DNA from: UBA5364 sp050259235 | GTDB lineage: Bacteria > Bacillota_I > Bacilli_A > RF39 > UBA660 | Length of the DNA: 64,000 nucleotides | Reading direction: 5' to 3' | Assembly (NCBI GenBank): GCA_050259235.1 | Contig: JBLNAG010000006.1 | Coordinates: 1 to 64,000, forward strand | Part shown: piece by piece, positions 8,044-17,485 of the stretch | Layout of the letters: each line of letters opens with the position of its first letter | Numbering within the stretch: position 1 is the stretch's first letter | The notes under the pieces: model-generated | What the model saw: the letters and a program-made list of their open reading frames with translations, nothing else | Told to the model about the DNA's origin: nothing | The model's database searches: none | Program-made: the position numbers and the translations under genes

Positions 8044-9123
8044 ATGTATGTGAGTCAAAATGAAATAATCGAAATAATTTTAATGGTCTTATTGAGTTTT
8101 GTAGTAGTGGCAGCATTAATTCCTTTTATTAGGAAAATTGCTGTACATATTGGTGCAGTTGATGTACCAAATGAAAGAAAGGTACATAAAGTCCCAATGC
8201 CTCGTTTAGGAGGATTAGGTATATTCTTTGGCTTTTTATTGGGCTATATGGTATTTGGAACACCAAGTTCAACTATGAATTCTATTTTAATTGGTAGTTT
8301 TATTATAGTTTTAACGGGTGTTGTGGATGATATTAAACCATTAAAACCAAGTACTAAATTTATTGGACAACTAATAGCTGCATTAATAATTGTTATTTAT
8401 GGTGGAATATTATTAAAAGATGTTAGTGCTTTTGGTTTTTATATTAATTTTGGCTTTTTCAGTTATCCATTAACTATTTTCTTTATTCTAGGATGTATTA
8501 ACTGTATGAATTTAGTAGATGGCTTGGATGGTTTAGCAGGTGGAATAAGTGCTATATACTTCTTAACTATTGGTATAATTTCAATGTTTAATGGTAATGT
8601 GGGATTAGATTTAGTATTAACATTTGTTATGTTAGGATCTACCTTAGGATTTTTACTTCATAATTTTCCACCAGCAACCATTTTTATGGGAGATTCTGGT
8701 TCAATGTTTTTAGGATTTATTATTGCTGTTATTGCATTATTAGGCTTTAAAAATGTAACTATGACATCTTTAATTATTCCATTACTAATTTTAGCTATTC
8801 CAATATTAGATACTATTTTTGCAATTGTAAGAAGATTATTGAAAGGTGAAAGTATATCTGCACCAGATAAATTTCATATTCACCATCAATTTATAAAACG
8901 TAATTTTTCTCAAAAGCAAACAGTATTAATTATCTATTTGATTAATATATTATTTGCCACTGCTTCAATTGTGTTTTTCTTACAGGATCGCTTTTTAGGC
9001 TATATAATATATAGTATATTAATTATTATAGTAGTATTTTTTGTACTTAAAACTAATGTTGTTTTTGAATTTAGTAATATTAAGCCTAAAATTTTAGAAA
9101 AGTTCATGTCTAAAAAGAAATAA
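8044..9123 (+). CDS. tagO: undecaprenyl-phosphate GlcNAc-1-P transferase (TagO/WecA-like)
   Basis: Polytopic glycosyl-1-phosphate transferase of the MraY/WecA superfamily, about 10 membrane segments. Motifs in order: VDVPNERKVHKVPMPRLGG (the VP-N-R-H-P-RLGG signature of the WecA/TagO branch), VVDDIKPL, NCMNLVDGLDGLAGG, FMGDSGSMFLGF and, late, DKFHIHHQ. It starts the lipid-linked precursor of teichoic acid or another wall polymer by moving GlcNAc-1-P onto undecaprenyl phosphate. ATG 8044 is chosen because the promoter occupies the upstream part of the frame; GTG 8041 or 8050 are possible. Which polymer is made is not shown here. Confidence 0.87.
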   Translation: MYVSQNEIIEIILMVLLSFVVVAALIPFIRKIAVHIGAVDVPNERKVHKVPMPRLGGLGIFFGFLLGYMVFGTPSSTMNSILIGSFIIVLTGVVDDIKPLKPSTKFIGQLIAALIIVIYGGILLKDVSAFGFYINFGFFSYPLTIFFILGCINCMNLVDGLDGLAGGISAIYFLTIGIISMFNGNVGLDLVLTFVMLGSTLGFLLHNFPPATIFMGDSGSMFLGFIIAVIALLGFKNVTMTSLIIPLLILAIPILDTIFAIVRRLLKGESISAPDKFHIHHQFIKRNFSQKQTVLIIYLINILFATASIVFFLQDRFLGYIIYSILIIIVVFFVLKTNVVFEFSNIKPKILEKFMSKKK

Positions 9124-9160
9124 TTTGTTAAATTAATCCATAATATCAATAGGTGATATT

Positions 9161-9877
9161 ATGGATTTTAAATGGGCAGAAATATTTGATGTTCTATTTA
9201 GAGGAATGTTAGCATTAACAACTCTATTTTTAATTACTAAAATTGTTGGTAAAAAGCAAGTATCGCAATTATCATTATTTGATTATGTAATAGGTATTTC
9301 AATAGGTAATTTTGCAGCAGAAATGACTTTCAATCTTGAATCACATTATCTAAACGGTATTACTGCGATATTATTATTTGGAATTATGTCATATTTAGTT
9401 TCAGTTGTCACATTAAAAAGTATTATTTTAAGAAGATTTTTTATGGGAGTACCAACTGTTGTAATTCAAGATGGTAAAATTATTAAGAAGAATTTGAGAA
9501 AAGTTAAATTTGATATAAATGATTTATTAGAGGAAACTAGACTCGCAGGGTATTTTGATGTTAGTGATATTGAATATGCCATAATGGAAACAAGTGGTGA
9601 GGTTAGTTATTTACCTAAGGGAGAAAAGTTACCAGTTACTATAAAAGATATGAATTTAAAAGCAACAAAACAAGGCTTATGTGCCAATGTAATTATTGAT
9701 GGTTGTATAATGAAGAAAAATTTAGAGAATATTAATAAAGACGAAAAGTGGTTAAGAAAAGAATTAAAGATAAAAGGTAAAGAATTAGAAAATATTATAT
9801 TAGCAACAGTTGATAATAATGAAAAATTAGTTATTTTTGAAAAAGATGACTTAACTGTTAGGAATGTTCTAGAATAA
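9161..9877 (+). CDS. DUF421 membrane protein, YetF family
   Basis: A 238-residue protein. Three membrane segments lie in the first 85 residues, with the signature VGKKQVSQLSLFDYVIGISIGNFAAE. A soluble domain follows with the family pattern VVIQDGKIIKKNLRK, LLEETRLAGYFDVSDIEYAIMETSGEVSYLPKG. Bacillus homologues (YetF, YdfR and others) sit in the spore membrane or cell membrane and have no settled biochemical role; some have been tied to spore germination-complex or stress phenotypes. RBS is AGGTGAT six bases from ATG. Confidence 0.85.
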   Translation: MDFKWAEIFDVLFRGMLALTTLFLITKIVGKKQVSQLSLFDYVIGISIGNFAAEMTFNLESHYLNGITAILLFGIMSYLVSVVTLKSIILRRFFMGVPTVVIQDGKIIKKNLRKVKFDINDLLEETRLAGYFDVSDIEYAIMETSGEVSYLPKGEKLPVTIKDMNLKATKQGLCANVIIDGCIMKKNLENINKDEKWLRKELKIKGKELENIILATVDNNEKLVIFEKDDLTVRNVLE

Positions 9878-9900
9878 TGTTTAAAAACATTATTTTTTTT
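9872..9900 (+). terminator. intrinsic terminator
   Basis: Stem AATAATGTTT with AACATTATT around AA, then eight T. The T-run runs directly into TGTTATAAT (9900-9908), the -10 of the next gene. Confidence 0.85.
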
Positions 9901-9908
9901 GTTATAAT
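9900..9908 (+). promoter_or_regulatory. extended -10 abutting a terminator
   Basis: TGTTATAAT shares its first T with the terminator T-run; the next gene starts 21 bases later. Confidence 0.55.
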
Positions 9909-9928
9909 ATAAATATAGAGGTGAGTAG

Positions 9929-11644
9929 ATGGAATTACAGGATTTTATTAGGCAAATAGATAATTATGACCATTTAACTCCTATTGGAAAAAAGGCAGTT
10001 GATATCTACTGTTTAGAACTAACTGATAAGATAAATAATAGTGATAAGGAAAATTCAACAACAGCATGTTCACAATGCGGCGGATTAGGTTGTGCTTTAT
10101 GCAATAATGGTGTGATAAAATGGAGTGATCAAATTAATGAAGCTTTATTTTACTATGTGGAAAAGATTTTGATTAATGAATTTGAAAGAAAAAGTGATAT
10201 TGATTGTATATTTCATCCTTTAGTTGTGAAAACAGCATTATCTAAAGAAAGATATGATATGTTTTTCCGTAATTTATTAGGTTTAGAATATACCGAATAT
10301 GTAGCTAAGGTAAAGTATGGTAATACAACAAGAGAAGCTAGAAATAATTATGTTTTAAATAATGTAAGAACTATAGATTATGATAATACTCTTGAGGTTG
10401 GTTTATGTGATCGCTTTCTTACATATTTGTTAGAAGAGAAAAAAGATTTAACTACTGAGGAAGATAAGTGGTTAATAAGATATATTTCGGCAAAAAAAGC
10501 TCATAAAATGGATGCTAAATTGGAGTTAACTATTTTAAGTATCAAAAAGTTTATGAAACAAGAAAAAATTAGCTTATTAAAACCCTTCAGTTTAATTAAA
10601 ATATCAAAATTATTCAGTCATTTTGGTTCGGAAAAAACAACCCTTAATAAGGGTGAAGTAATATATCGTGTTATGGTTAATCCTTTCGGAATATATTTAA
10701 GTGACTTTTCACAAAAGAAGGTTGATGTTGTTACTCAAATGTTTGTTACTAGCTATCATGAAATGCGCCATGTTTATCAAGATCGAATGATAGAAGAAAA
10801 TAAAATGCCTAATTTTGAAGTTCTACTATGGGCTAGAGAAAGCGTTATTCATGAGGAGTACGAAGAATACTACGATACTAATTATAGTGTTATGACAGTT
10901 GAAAGAGATGCTAGAATTGCCTCTAGAGAACAAGTTTTAAGTTCTTTAAAAAAATATAGTCCTAAAACTTATGCACTAGTGAAAGATCAACTAACTGAGG
11001 AAATAGAATCAGACAAATCGGTAAAAGATCTATCTGTTCACCATTTTTTAAATTTTAAGTATACGAGAGATAATATGACTAGAAAAATGGTTGATATAAT
11101 TGTAAAAGAAAACCCTAGTTATATTAATAGTTTTCCACCACTTCAACGAGAATATAATATGGATGGAACTAGAAAAGATGTTGTTCAATTATTACAAGAT
11201 GAAAAAAGATTTCGTGATGAAATGAAGTCTTATCAAGAAGAATTATATCGTGAACACATGAATGATAGAGAGTTTAAGATAGTACAAGATTTATTAAGTC
11301 AAACATTAAATGAAGGTATAAGATTTTTTGATGAATTAATTTATCTTAGTCTAGAAAAAAAAGATCAACAATATATCACGGATATATGTAGTCAATTATA
11401 TACTGATGATATGAGAAGAATTGAGACTGCTATTGGTTGCAAGGTAAATACATCTATTGTAAATAAAATAGAATTATTAGAGTTATATAGACAAGGAAGA
11501 ATGAAGCAAAGAACATGGTTATTTATTGATAGTGCAATTAATGGTCAATATGCTGAAGGAATAAATGTTCAAAATCAAATTTCAGGGCATATCAAAAACC
11601 GTGAAAATATGTTGCAAGAAACAGCTGCACCAATGTCTAGATAA
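9929..11644 (+). CDS. unknown protein with CxxC zinc knuckle and HExxH motif
   Basis: A 571-residue cytosolic protein that I do not recognise. Residues 47-58 form a C-x2-C-x4-C-x2-C cluster (C47, C50, C55, C58) like a DnaJ-type or treble-clef zinc knuckle. A zincin-type motif H-E-M-R-H lies at residues 277-281. It is followed by TVERDARIA (E325 within E-x-D-A), the spacing and form of a gluzincin third ligand. The rest is charged and helical (LTEEIESDKSVKDL and on). Inference: a soluble metallopeptidase-like protein with a zinc knuckle; it could instead be a degenerate, non-catalytic member. RBS is AGAGGTGAG. It is transcribed alone. Confidence 0.7.
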   Translation: MELQDFIRQIDNYDHLTPIGKKAVDIYCLELTDKINNSDKENSTTACSQCGGLGCALCNNGVIKWSDQINEALFYYVEKILINEFERKSDIDCIFHPLVVKTALSKERYDMFFRNLLGLEYTEYVAKVKYGNTTREARNNYVLNNVRTIDYDNTLEVGLCDRFLTYLLEEKKDLTTEEDKWLIRYISAKKAHKMDAKLELTILSIKKFMKQEKISLLKPFSLIKISKLFSHFGSEKTTLNKGEVIYRVMVNPFGIYLSDFSQKKVDVVTQMFVTSYHEMRHVYQDRMIEENKMPNFEVLLWARESVIHEEYEEYYDTNYSVMTVERDARIASREQVLSSLKKYSPKTYALVKDQLTEEIESDKSVKDLSVHHFLNFKYTRDNMTRKMVDIIVKENPSYINSFPPLQREYNMDGTRKDVVQLLQDEKRFRDEMKSYQEELYREHMNDREFKIVQDLLSQTLNEGIRFFDELIYLSLEKKDQQYITDICSQLYTDDMRRIETAIGCKVNTSIVNKIELLELYRQGRMKQRTWLFIDSAINGQYAEGINVQNQISGHIKNRENMLQETAAPMSR

Positions 11645-11647
11645 TTG

Positions 11648-11699
11648 ACATAATTAGACAAGTGAAAATAGTAATTTGTTTCTAATTATGTTTTCTTTT
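11648..11699 (+). terminator. intrinsic terminator
   Basis: Long-loop hairpin ACATAATTAGA with TCTAATTATGT, then TTTCTTTT; this again runs into a TGTTATAAT -10 at 11699-11707 for the Nudix gene. Confidence 0.65.
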
Positions 11700-11723
11700 G
11701 TTATAATAATATTGGGTGAAGTT

Positions 11724-12158
11724 ATGAAGAGACATTTTTGTGCATCAGTATTTGTTGTTGATCCAATAACAAAAAAGATATTATTAGTAAAACATCCTAA
11801 ATTTAATAAATGGGTTCAACCAGGAGGACATATTGAAGAAAATGAGACTCCAGAAGAAACTGCTTTAAGAGAAGTATATGAAGAAACAGGAATCAGAGCA
11901 AAAATAATAGGGGAGAGTTTTCCTAGAGAAAGTGATTTTATTAGACCTTTAGGAATTCAAAAAAATCGTAATGCTTCTGGTGATTTACATATTGATATTA
12001 TTTATGCTGGAGTGCCAATTAATCAAGATAATATTGTTTTTGATAAAGAAGAAAGTCAAATATTTGGGTGGTTCTCTAGAAATGAATTAGAGAATATAAG
12101 TGTATTCCCAGATATTAAAATAACAATGGAATATATATTAAATAATTATATGAGGTAG
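11724..12158 (+). CDS. Nudix hydrolase
   Basis: A 144-residue Nudix protein. The full Nudix box G-x5-E-x7-R-E-U-x-E-E-x-G-U is seen in GGHIEENETPEETALREV followed by YEETGI. The box binds the metals needed to cleave nucleoside diphosphates linked to another group. The start is ATG 11724 (MKRHFCASVFVV), with GGGTGAAG upstream; an in-frame ATG at 11676 lies in the preceding terminator and encodes no conserved residues. The substrate is not predictable. It is followed 7 bases later by an unknown membrane protein. Confidence 0.88.
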   Translation: MKRHFCASVFVVDPITKKILLVKHPKFNKWVQPGGHIEENETPEETALREVYEETGIRAKIIGESFPRESDFIRPLGIQKNRNASGDLHIDIIYAGVPINQDNIVFDKEESQIFGWFSRNELENISVFPDIKITMEYILNNYMR

Positions 12159-12165
12159 GTGCAAT

Positions 12166-12843
12166 ATGAATGATTTATCATTATTTTGGATAAATATTTT
12201 GTTACCATTTTTAGCAATTGTTATTCCGGTTTTTGCAACCGTCTATACAGTTAATAATCGTATTAAGAACGAAAATAAAGAAAATCATAGACCTTATTTA
12301 CTACTAAATAAAATTGAATCAATTAATGATATTGATAAATTTAGTTATCATTTAACGCCAATAGGTAAGAATTTTGCAAAAAAATTCCCTAATGTAAACA
12401 TTGACACTACAGAAACGGAAAATGATATTAATGTGAAACTCATTATTAGTAATGTTGGTTATGGAGTAGCTTCAAATATTAAATTCTATGATTTATATAC
12501 AGGTAATCAAATCCATGGAACTCAAGCAAGTAATCGTGAACAAAATCAAAGGTTATTTACTACGTTTGATATAGCTTCAAGCGATTCAAAAAATGTACAA
12601 GCTAGAATTATCAATTTTGTTGATGAAAGTAAAGATGATATTATTGAAGATAAAAATTTTATTCTATGTATTTATCAAGATTTAAACAAAAATACATATG
12701 ACTTTATTATTACCATTACTGTTAAGTATAAAGGGTATTATGACTTCTCGGCATATCAACAAACTTCAATGAGTTATAAAAGAGTGATTAAAGATAATAA
12801 AAAGTGTTATAATATAATTAATAAGAAGTACACTGAGCTATAG
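12166..12843 (+). CDS. unknown single-pass membrane protein
   Basis: A 225-residue protein not recognised. It has a hydrophobic segment at residues 8-29 followed by a positively charged stretch, so the bulk is probably cytosolic and anchored by its N-terminus. The middle has beta-rich VNVKLIISNVGYGVASNIKF, the style of a small beta-sandwich often seen in short membrane-anchored hypothetical proteins. RBS is GTAGGTG. It shares a transcript with the Nudix gene and ends in a terminator. Confidence 0.65.
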   Translation: MNDLSLFWINILLPFLAIVIPVFATVYTVNNRIKNENKENHRPYLLLNKIESINDIDKFSYHLTPIGKNFAKKFPNVNIDTTETENDINVKLIISNVGYGVASNIKFYDLYTGNQIHGTQASNREQNQRLFTTFDIASSDSKNVQARIINFVDESKDDIIEDKNFILCIYQDLNKNTYDFIITITVKYKGYYDFSAYQQTSMSYKRVIKDNKKCYNIINKKYTEL

Positions 12844-12853
12844 TGTCTTTTTT
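12828..12853 (+). terminator. intrinsic terminator
   Basis: Short stem ACACT with AGTGT around GAGCTAT, then CTTTTTTAT; overlaps the stop codon of the preceding gene. Confidence 0.6.
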
Positions 12854-12866
12854 ATTTTATTATGTA

Positions 12867-12895
12867 TTTACATTGTATTATGGTTGTGATATAAT
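12867..12895 (+). promoter_or_regulatory. typA promoter
   Basis: TTTACA, 17-base spacer, TATAAT. It ends right before an in-frame GTG at 12896, so transcription must begin past that codon, which supports ATG 12920 as the typA start. Confidence 0.8.
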
Positions 12896-12919
12896 GTGTC
12901 AGTTATGGGGAAGTGTATT

Positions 12920-14728
12920 ATGAAAACAAGAAATATTGCAATAATTGCTCACGTTGACCACGGTAAAACAACTTTGGTTGATAAATTACTTCAAATGTCA
13001 GGTACTTTTAGAGATAATGAAGAAGTAATGGAAAGAGCTATGGATTCCAATGATTTGGAACGTGAAAGAGGAATAACTATTTTAGCTAAAACAACAGCTA
13101 TAAAATATAATGGTTATCATATTAATATCTTAGATACTCCTGGTCACTCTGATTTTGGTGGCGAAGTAGAAAGAATTATGAATATGGTAGACGGTGTTTT
13201 ATTAGTTGTAGATGCTTACGAAGGAACAATGCCACAAACAAGATTTGTATTGAAAAAAGCTCTTGAGAGAGGCGTAATTCCAATTGTAGTTGTTAACAAG
13301 ATTGATAAGCCAAGTGCTAGACCAAAAGAAGTAATCGATGAAGTAATCGATCTATTTATTGAACTAGGTGCTGATATTGATCAATTAGATTTTCCAATTG
13401 TCTATACATCAGCAATCAATGGAACATCAAGTTTACATCCTGAAATAGAAACACAAGAAAAAACAATGAATCATATTTTAGATATGATTGTTAGTTATAT
13501 TCCAGAACCTAATGTTACTGAAGGATCTTTACAATTCCAACCTGCTTTATTAGATTATAATGATTATGTAGGTAGAATTGGTATTGGTGTAGTTAAAAGA
13601 GGTAATATTAAAGTAAATCAAATGGTTTCATGTGTTAGAGTTGATGGAAGTATTAAACAATTCCGTGTTCAAAAATTATTTGGTTTCTTCGGTCTAAAAA
13701 GAATAGAATTAGAAGAAGCTAATGCTGGTGATATTATCGCTGTTGCAGGATTACCTGATATTTCAATTGGGGAAACAGTATGCAATGTTGGTAAAGAAGA
13801 ATCATTACCATTACTTAATATTGATGAACCAACTCTTCAAATGACTTTTGGAGTTAATAGTAGTCCAGTAAGTGGTAAAGAAGGTAAGTTTGTTACTGCT
13901 CGTAAGATTGAAGAAAGATTAATTAAAGCTACTGAAAAGGATGTTAGTTTAAAAGTTAAACCAAATGATACTGAATCTTGGATAGTCTCAGGACGTGGAG
14001 AACTTCATTTAGGTATTTTAATTGAAAATATGCGTCGTGAAGGTTATGAACTTCAAGTATCAAAACCTGAAGTAATTATCAAAGAAATAAATGGTGTTAA
14101 GTATGAACCTTATGAAGAATTACAAATTGAAACACCTGAAGATACAGTAGGTAGTGTTATTGAAAAATTAGGTTTGAGAAATGCTACAATGGAAAGTATG
14201 AATAATTATAATGGTTTCGTTAGATTAATTTATACTATTCCTTCAAGAGGATTAATTGGCTTTGCTACTGACTTTATGACTATAACTAAAGGTTATGGAA
14301 TAATGAACTCAAGCTTTAAAGAACATCGTCCTTTTTCTGGAGGAGAAGTTGGGGTAAGAAAAATAGGAGTATTAGTTTCAATGGAAACTGGTAAAACTAC
14401 AGCTTATGGCCTTGGTCAATTAGAAGATCGTGGTGTAATGTTTGTTGAACCAGGAACCGAAGTATATGAAGGTATGATTGTTGGAGAATGTAATCGTGAT
14501 GATGATTTAGCTGTTAATCCAGTTAAAGGAAAACAAATGACTAATATGCGTGCTGCTGGATCTGACAAAACTGTTATTTTAAAAAGAGCTAGACCAATAA
14601 CTTTGGAATATGCTTTAGATTATATTAACTTTGATGAATTAGTAGAAGTTACTCCTAAGAATATCCGTTTAAGAAAAAGAATATTAGATACAAATGAAAG
14701 AAAAAAATATGATAGTAGAAGGAATTAA
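12920..14728 (+). CDS. typA: translational GTPase TypA/BipA
   Basis: Ribosome-binding GTPase of 602 residues that helps 50S assembly and stress adaptation. G-domain motifs: IAHVDHGKTT (G1, about residues 8-17), ERERGITI (G2), DTPGHSDFGGEVERI (G3), VVNKIDKP (G4) and YTSAING (G5). EF-Tu-like domain II and two EF-G-like domains follow, with the BipA-specific SRGLIGFATDF and RMTNMRAAGSD-like segment (KQMTNMRAAGSD) near the C-terminus. ATG 12920 has GGGGAAG upstream and gives the canonical MKTRNIAIIAH start. Single gene with its own promoter and terminator. Confidence 0.97.
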   Translation: MKTRNIAIIAHVDHGKTTLVDKLLQMSGTFRDNEEVMERAMDSNDLERERGITILAKTTAIKYNGYHINILDTPGHSDFGGEVERIMNMVDGVLLVVDAYEGTMPQTRFVLKKALERGVIPIVVVNKIDKPSARPKEVIDEVIDLFIELGADIDQLDFPIVYTSAINGTSSLHPEIETQEKTMNHILDMIVSYIPEPNVTEGSLQFQPALLDYNDYVGRIGIGVVKRGNIKVNQMVSCVRVDGSIKQFRVQKLFGFFGLKRIELEEANAGDIIAVAGLPDISIGETVCNVGKEESLPLLNIDEPTLQMTFGVNSSPVSGKEGKFVTARKIEERLIKATEKDVSLKVKPNDTESWIVSGRGELHLGILIENMRREGYELQVSKPEVIIKEINGVKYEPYEELQIETPEDTVGSVIEKLGLRNATMESMNNYNGFVRLIYTIPSRGLIGFATDFMTITKGYGIMNSSFKEHRPFSGGEVGVRKIGVLVSMETGKTTAYGLGQLEDRGVMFVEPGTEVYEGMIVGECNRDDDLAVNPVKGKQMTNMRAAGSDKTVILKRARPITLEYALDYINFDELVEVTPKNIRLRKRILDTNERKKYDSRRN

Positions 14729-14745
14729 TAATTCTTTCTTTTTTT
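14717..14745 (+). terminator. intrinsic terminator after typA
   Basis: A 10-bp stem (AGAAGGAATT with AATTCTTTCT, one G-T pair) around AAT, then a T-run. Confidence 0.85.
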
Positions 14746-14785
14746 GTTTATGCATATAATTTATTAGTCTTAAAGGAGGATAAAA

Positions 14786-15574
14786 ATGTTTTGTAAAAAT
14801 TGTGGAGCTGAAATATTTGAAAATGAAACGTATTGCCGTGAATGTGGAGAAACAGTGCAACCAAAAGAAGAGGAAGAAGAATTAATAGAAACAATAGAAG
14901 CACCATTTGTATCGTTACCAGAACCAGAAAATCCGGTACCAACTTCAGTAAACAACAATAAAAATATTAAAACATTATTTTATATTTTATTTATAGTAAT
15001 TTTAATGATATTAAATACTATCGCTTGCTATTTCTTATTTGATAATAGTGAAATAATTGATGACATTAAAAAGTCAGCTAATAAAACAATAGTAGAAACA
15101 GTTACTAAATATAAATATAATTATATTGGTTATCAATTAGTGATACCTGATGATTACATATTTGAAGAAATAGAGGGAGTATTATATATAACTAATAAAG
15201 CTGATTCGATTAATATGCAAGTAGTTATTGAAAAAATACCTTATTGGGCAATAATTGGTGATAAAGATAAGCTTTCCTCATCATTTGCTGATGATGGTTA
15301 TATGATTGTAAATAGTTTTGAAGAAAGACCATATCATAATAAAGCATTTTTTGTTGGCGAATTAAATTATAATAATAACAATGTTATTACTTTATATACT
15401 CAAGCTTCTGAAACTGAATCATTTCAAATGTTAATAAATAATGATGAAAATAACTTTGATTATAGCAAAATAGAAGAAATAACTTCTATCCTGGCAGATG
15501 CATCATTTAATAGTAAAAAGATAGAAAAAGACCTATTAATTGAGTTCCCAAGACATAATAATAGTGAAGAATAG
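14786..15574 (+). CDS. zinc-ribbon membrane protein
   Basis: A 262-residue protein. The N-terminus is a zinc ribbon (FCKNCGAEI and YCRECGETV, two C-x2-C knuckles at residues 3-6 and 18-21). An acidic linker follows, then a membrane segment at about residues 62-83, and a C-terminal domain that should be outside the cell. The topology (zinc ribbon in, folded domain out) is common in Bacillota hypothetical proteins. No enzyme motif is seen. The ribosome site AAAGGAGG is unusually strong for this window. Confidence 0.75.
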   Translation: MFCKNCGAEIFENETYCRECGETVQPKEEEEELIETIEAPFVSLPEPENPVPTSVNNNKNIKTLFYILFIVILMILNTIACYFLFDNSEIIDDIKKSANKTIVETVTKYKYNYIGYQLVIPDDYIFEEIEGVLYITNKADSINMQVVIEKIPYWAIIGDKDKLSSSFADDGYMIVNSFEERPYHNKAFFVGELNYNNNNVITLYTQASETESFQMLINNDENNFDYSKIEEITSILADASFNSKKIEKDLLIEFPRHNNSEE

Positions 15575-15595
15575 TTTAACTATTCTTTTATTTTG
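15567..15595 (+). terminator. intrinsic terminator
   Basis: Stem AAGAATAG with CTATTCTT around TTTAA, then TTATTTT; the stem includes the end of the zinc-ribbon gene. Confidence 0.75.
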
Positions 15596-15623
15596 TGGTA
15601 GAATAGTGAATATGGTGATATTT

Positions 15624-17234
15624 ATGAAGGGAAGTAATCTTAACTTATCATTTAATTTAGAAGATATCTATAAAGATGCTAACTTCCAAATTAATGACAA
15701 TGATAAAGTTGGTATTGTCGGTGTTAATGGTGCTGGCAAAACGACTCTTTTTAAAGTTATCTTAAAACAAATTGAATTGGATAGTGGTAAAATATCCATT
15801 ACTAATAATAAAAGAATAGGCTATTTACCTCAAGAAATTATTTTAGAAGATAAAGCTATTACTGTTTTTGATTATTTAATGAGTGCTCGTCCTATAAAAG
15901 AATTAGAGGAAGAATTAACTAAGTTATACGAAGAAGTTGCAATTAATTTAAATGATCAAAAAAAGATATTAAACCAAATAGCTAAAACTCAAAGTATGTT
16001 AGAATACTATGATTATTATAATGCAGAAAATATATTATTAGAATTAATATCTAATATGGATATTAATAGTGAATTATTAGATATGAAATTATTTAATTTA
16101 TCAGGTGGTCAAAAATCTAAGATAGCATTTGCGCATTTACTTTATTCTAATCCAGAAATATTATTATTAGATGAACCAACTAATCACTTAGATGTTACCA
16201 CAAGAGATTATATTACCAATTATTTAAAAAAATATAGGGGAACTATTTTAATTATTAGTCATGATATTGAATTTTTAAATAATATAACTAATACAATAAT
16301 GTTTATTGATAAAAGTAGTAAAAATATAACTATGTATAATGGAAACTATGATGAATTTGTTAAAAAGTATGAAAAGAATAAAGAGATAAAAGAAAGATTA
16401 ATTAAGAAACAAGATGATGAAATAAATAAATTAAGGGATATTGTTTTACTATATTCAAATTCATCAGGTAAAAGAAAAAGAATGGCACAAAGTAGAGAAA
16501 AAGCTTTAGAAAAAAAGATGAGTAATCGTATTGAAAAGGATGTTGTCTTAAAGAAGGTAAAACTTAATATTAAACCAAATCGAGAAGGATCTAAAATACC
16601 ATTAAAAGTAAACAATATAAGTTTTAATTACGATAATAAAGAAACCATCATTAATAACTTATCATTTATTGTTAATAATAAAGAAAGATTCTTAATTGTT
16701 GGTGAAAATGGTGTTGGTAAATCTACATTATTAAAATTAATAATGGGGGAACTAAAAGCTAAGGAAGGTAATATTTGGTTTGGTAGTAAAACAGATATTG
16801 CTTATTATGCCCAAGAACAAGAACTTTTAAATTTAGATCAAACAATATTAGAAAATACTAGTAGCGAAGAATATACTGATAAAGAGTTAAGAACAATATT
16901 AGGAAGCTTTTTATTTCATGGCGATGATGTTTTTAAAAAAGTAAAAATATTATCACCTGGAGAGAAAGCAAGATTATCATTATGCAAAATAATGCTTAAA
17001 AAAGCTAATCTTTTATTACTAGATGAAGCGACTAACCATTTAGACCCTGATACTCAAAAGATAATTGGTGAAAATTTTAAAAATTATGAAGGTACTATTA
17101 TAATGGTAAGTCATAATGTTTCGTTTGTTGAAGCGATCGGAATAGATAGAATGTTAATATTACCTAGTGGCAAAATAACTAATTATTCTAAAGAATCGTT
17201 AGAATATTATTATAAATTGAATACAATTAAATAA
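15624..17234 (+). CDS. ABC-F family ATPase
   Basis: Soluble protein of 536 residues with two ABC ATPase domains and no membrane segments. Domain 1: Walker A GVNGAGKTT, signature LSGGQKSK, Walker B LLLDEPTNHLD. Domain 2: Walker A GENGVGKST, signature LSPGEKAR, Walker B LLLDEATNHLD. A charged interdomain linker (about residues 245-320) is the PtIM that reaches into the ribosome in this class. ABC-F proteins act on translating ribosomes; some protect against antibiotics and others relieve stalling. The upstream frame to 15540 overlaps the preceding gene and terminator; GGTGAT supports ATG 15624. Resistance versus housekeeping role cannot be decided. Confidence 0.88.
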   Translation: MKGSNLNLSFNLEDIYKDANFQINDNDKVGIVGVNGAGKTTLFKVILKQIELDSGKISITNNKRIGYLPQEIILEDKAITVFDYLMSARPIKELEEELTKLYEEVAINLNDQKKILNQIAKTQSMLEYYDYYNAENILLELISNMDINSELLDMKLFNLSGGQKSKIAFAHLLYSNPEILLLDEPTNHLDVTTRDYITNYLKKYRGTILIISHDIEFLNNITNTIMFIDKSSKNITMYNGNYDEFVKKYEKNKEIKERLIKKQDDEINKLRDIVLLYSNSSGKRKRMAQSREKALEKKMSNRIEKDVVLKKVKLNIKPNREGSKIPLKVNNISFNYDNKETIINNLSFIVNNKERFLIVGENGVGKSTLLKLIMGELKAKEGNIWFGSKTDIAYYAQEQELLNLDQTILENTSSEEYTDKELRTILGSFLFHGDDVFKKVKILSPGEKARLSLCKIMLKKANLLLLDEATNHLDPDTQKIIGENFKNYEGTIIMVSHNVSFVEAIGIDRMLILPSGKITNYSKESLEYYYKLNTIK

Positions 17235-17485
17235 ATATTACATAATAATAATGTATATAAATAATATATATTGAATAAAATAATTGTGATTAGATTTACC
17301 ATACTTATTAAACTAATTAGTAAATAAAGGACATTTGTGTAAAGAAAGTGAAATAATTAATTAAAAATACTTGCCAAAAGAATTAAAACATGATATATTA
17401 AAAATGGTTTAAAAATTATCAGTCATTCCCTTTTTTTGGAGTCCTAATAAGTATTAAATCAAATTCTAAAAAAAGGAGGATTAAA
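17235..17485. other. AT-rich intergenic region with promoter
   Basis: About 250 bases without a gene. The first 130 are AT-rich with no clear structure; the second half holds the promoter at 17371-17399 and a leader of about 80 bases containing CCCTTTTTTTGGAG just before the ribosome site. No riboswitch recognised. Confidence 0.6.
17371..17399 (+). promoter_or_regulatory. promoter of the small zinc-ribbon gene
   Basis: TTGCCA, 17-base spacer, TATATT. The same -35 (TTGCCA) and spacing is used by the tRNA-His promoter at 18821. Confidence 0.75.

Noticed and set aside
14748..14958. Two minus-strand frames opposite the zinc-ribbon gene
   Set aside because: They mirror the acidic and hydrophobic stretches of the real gene and have no start signals.
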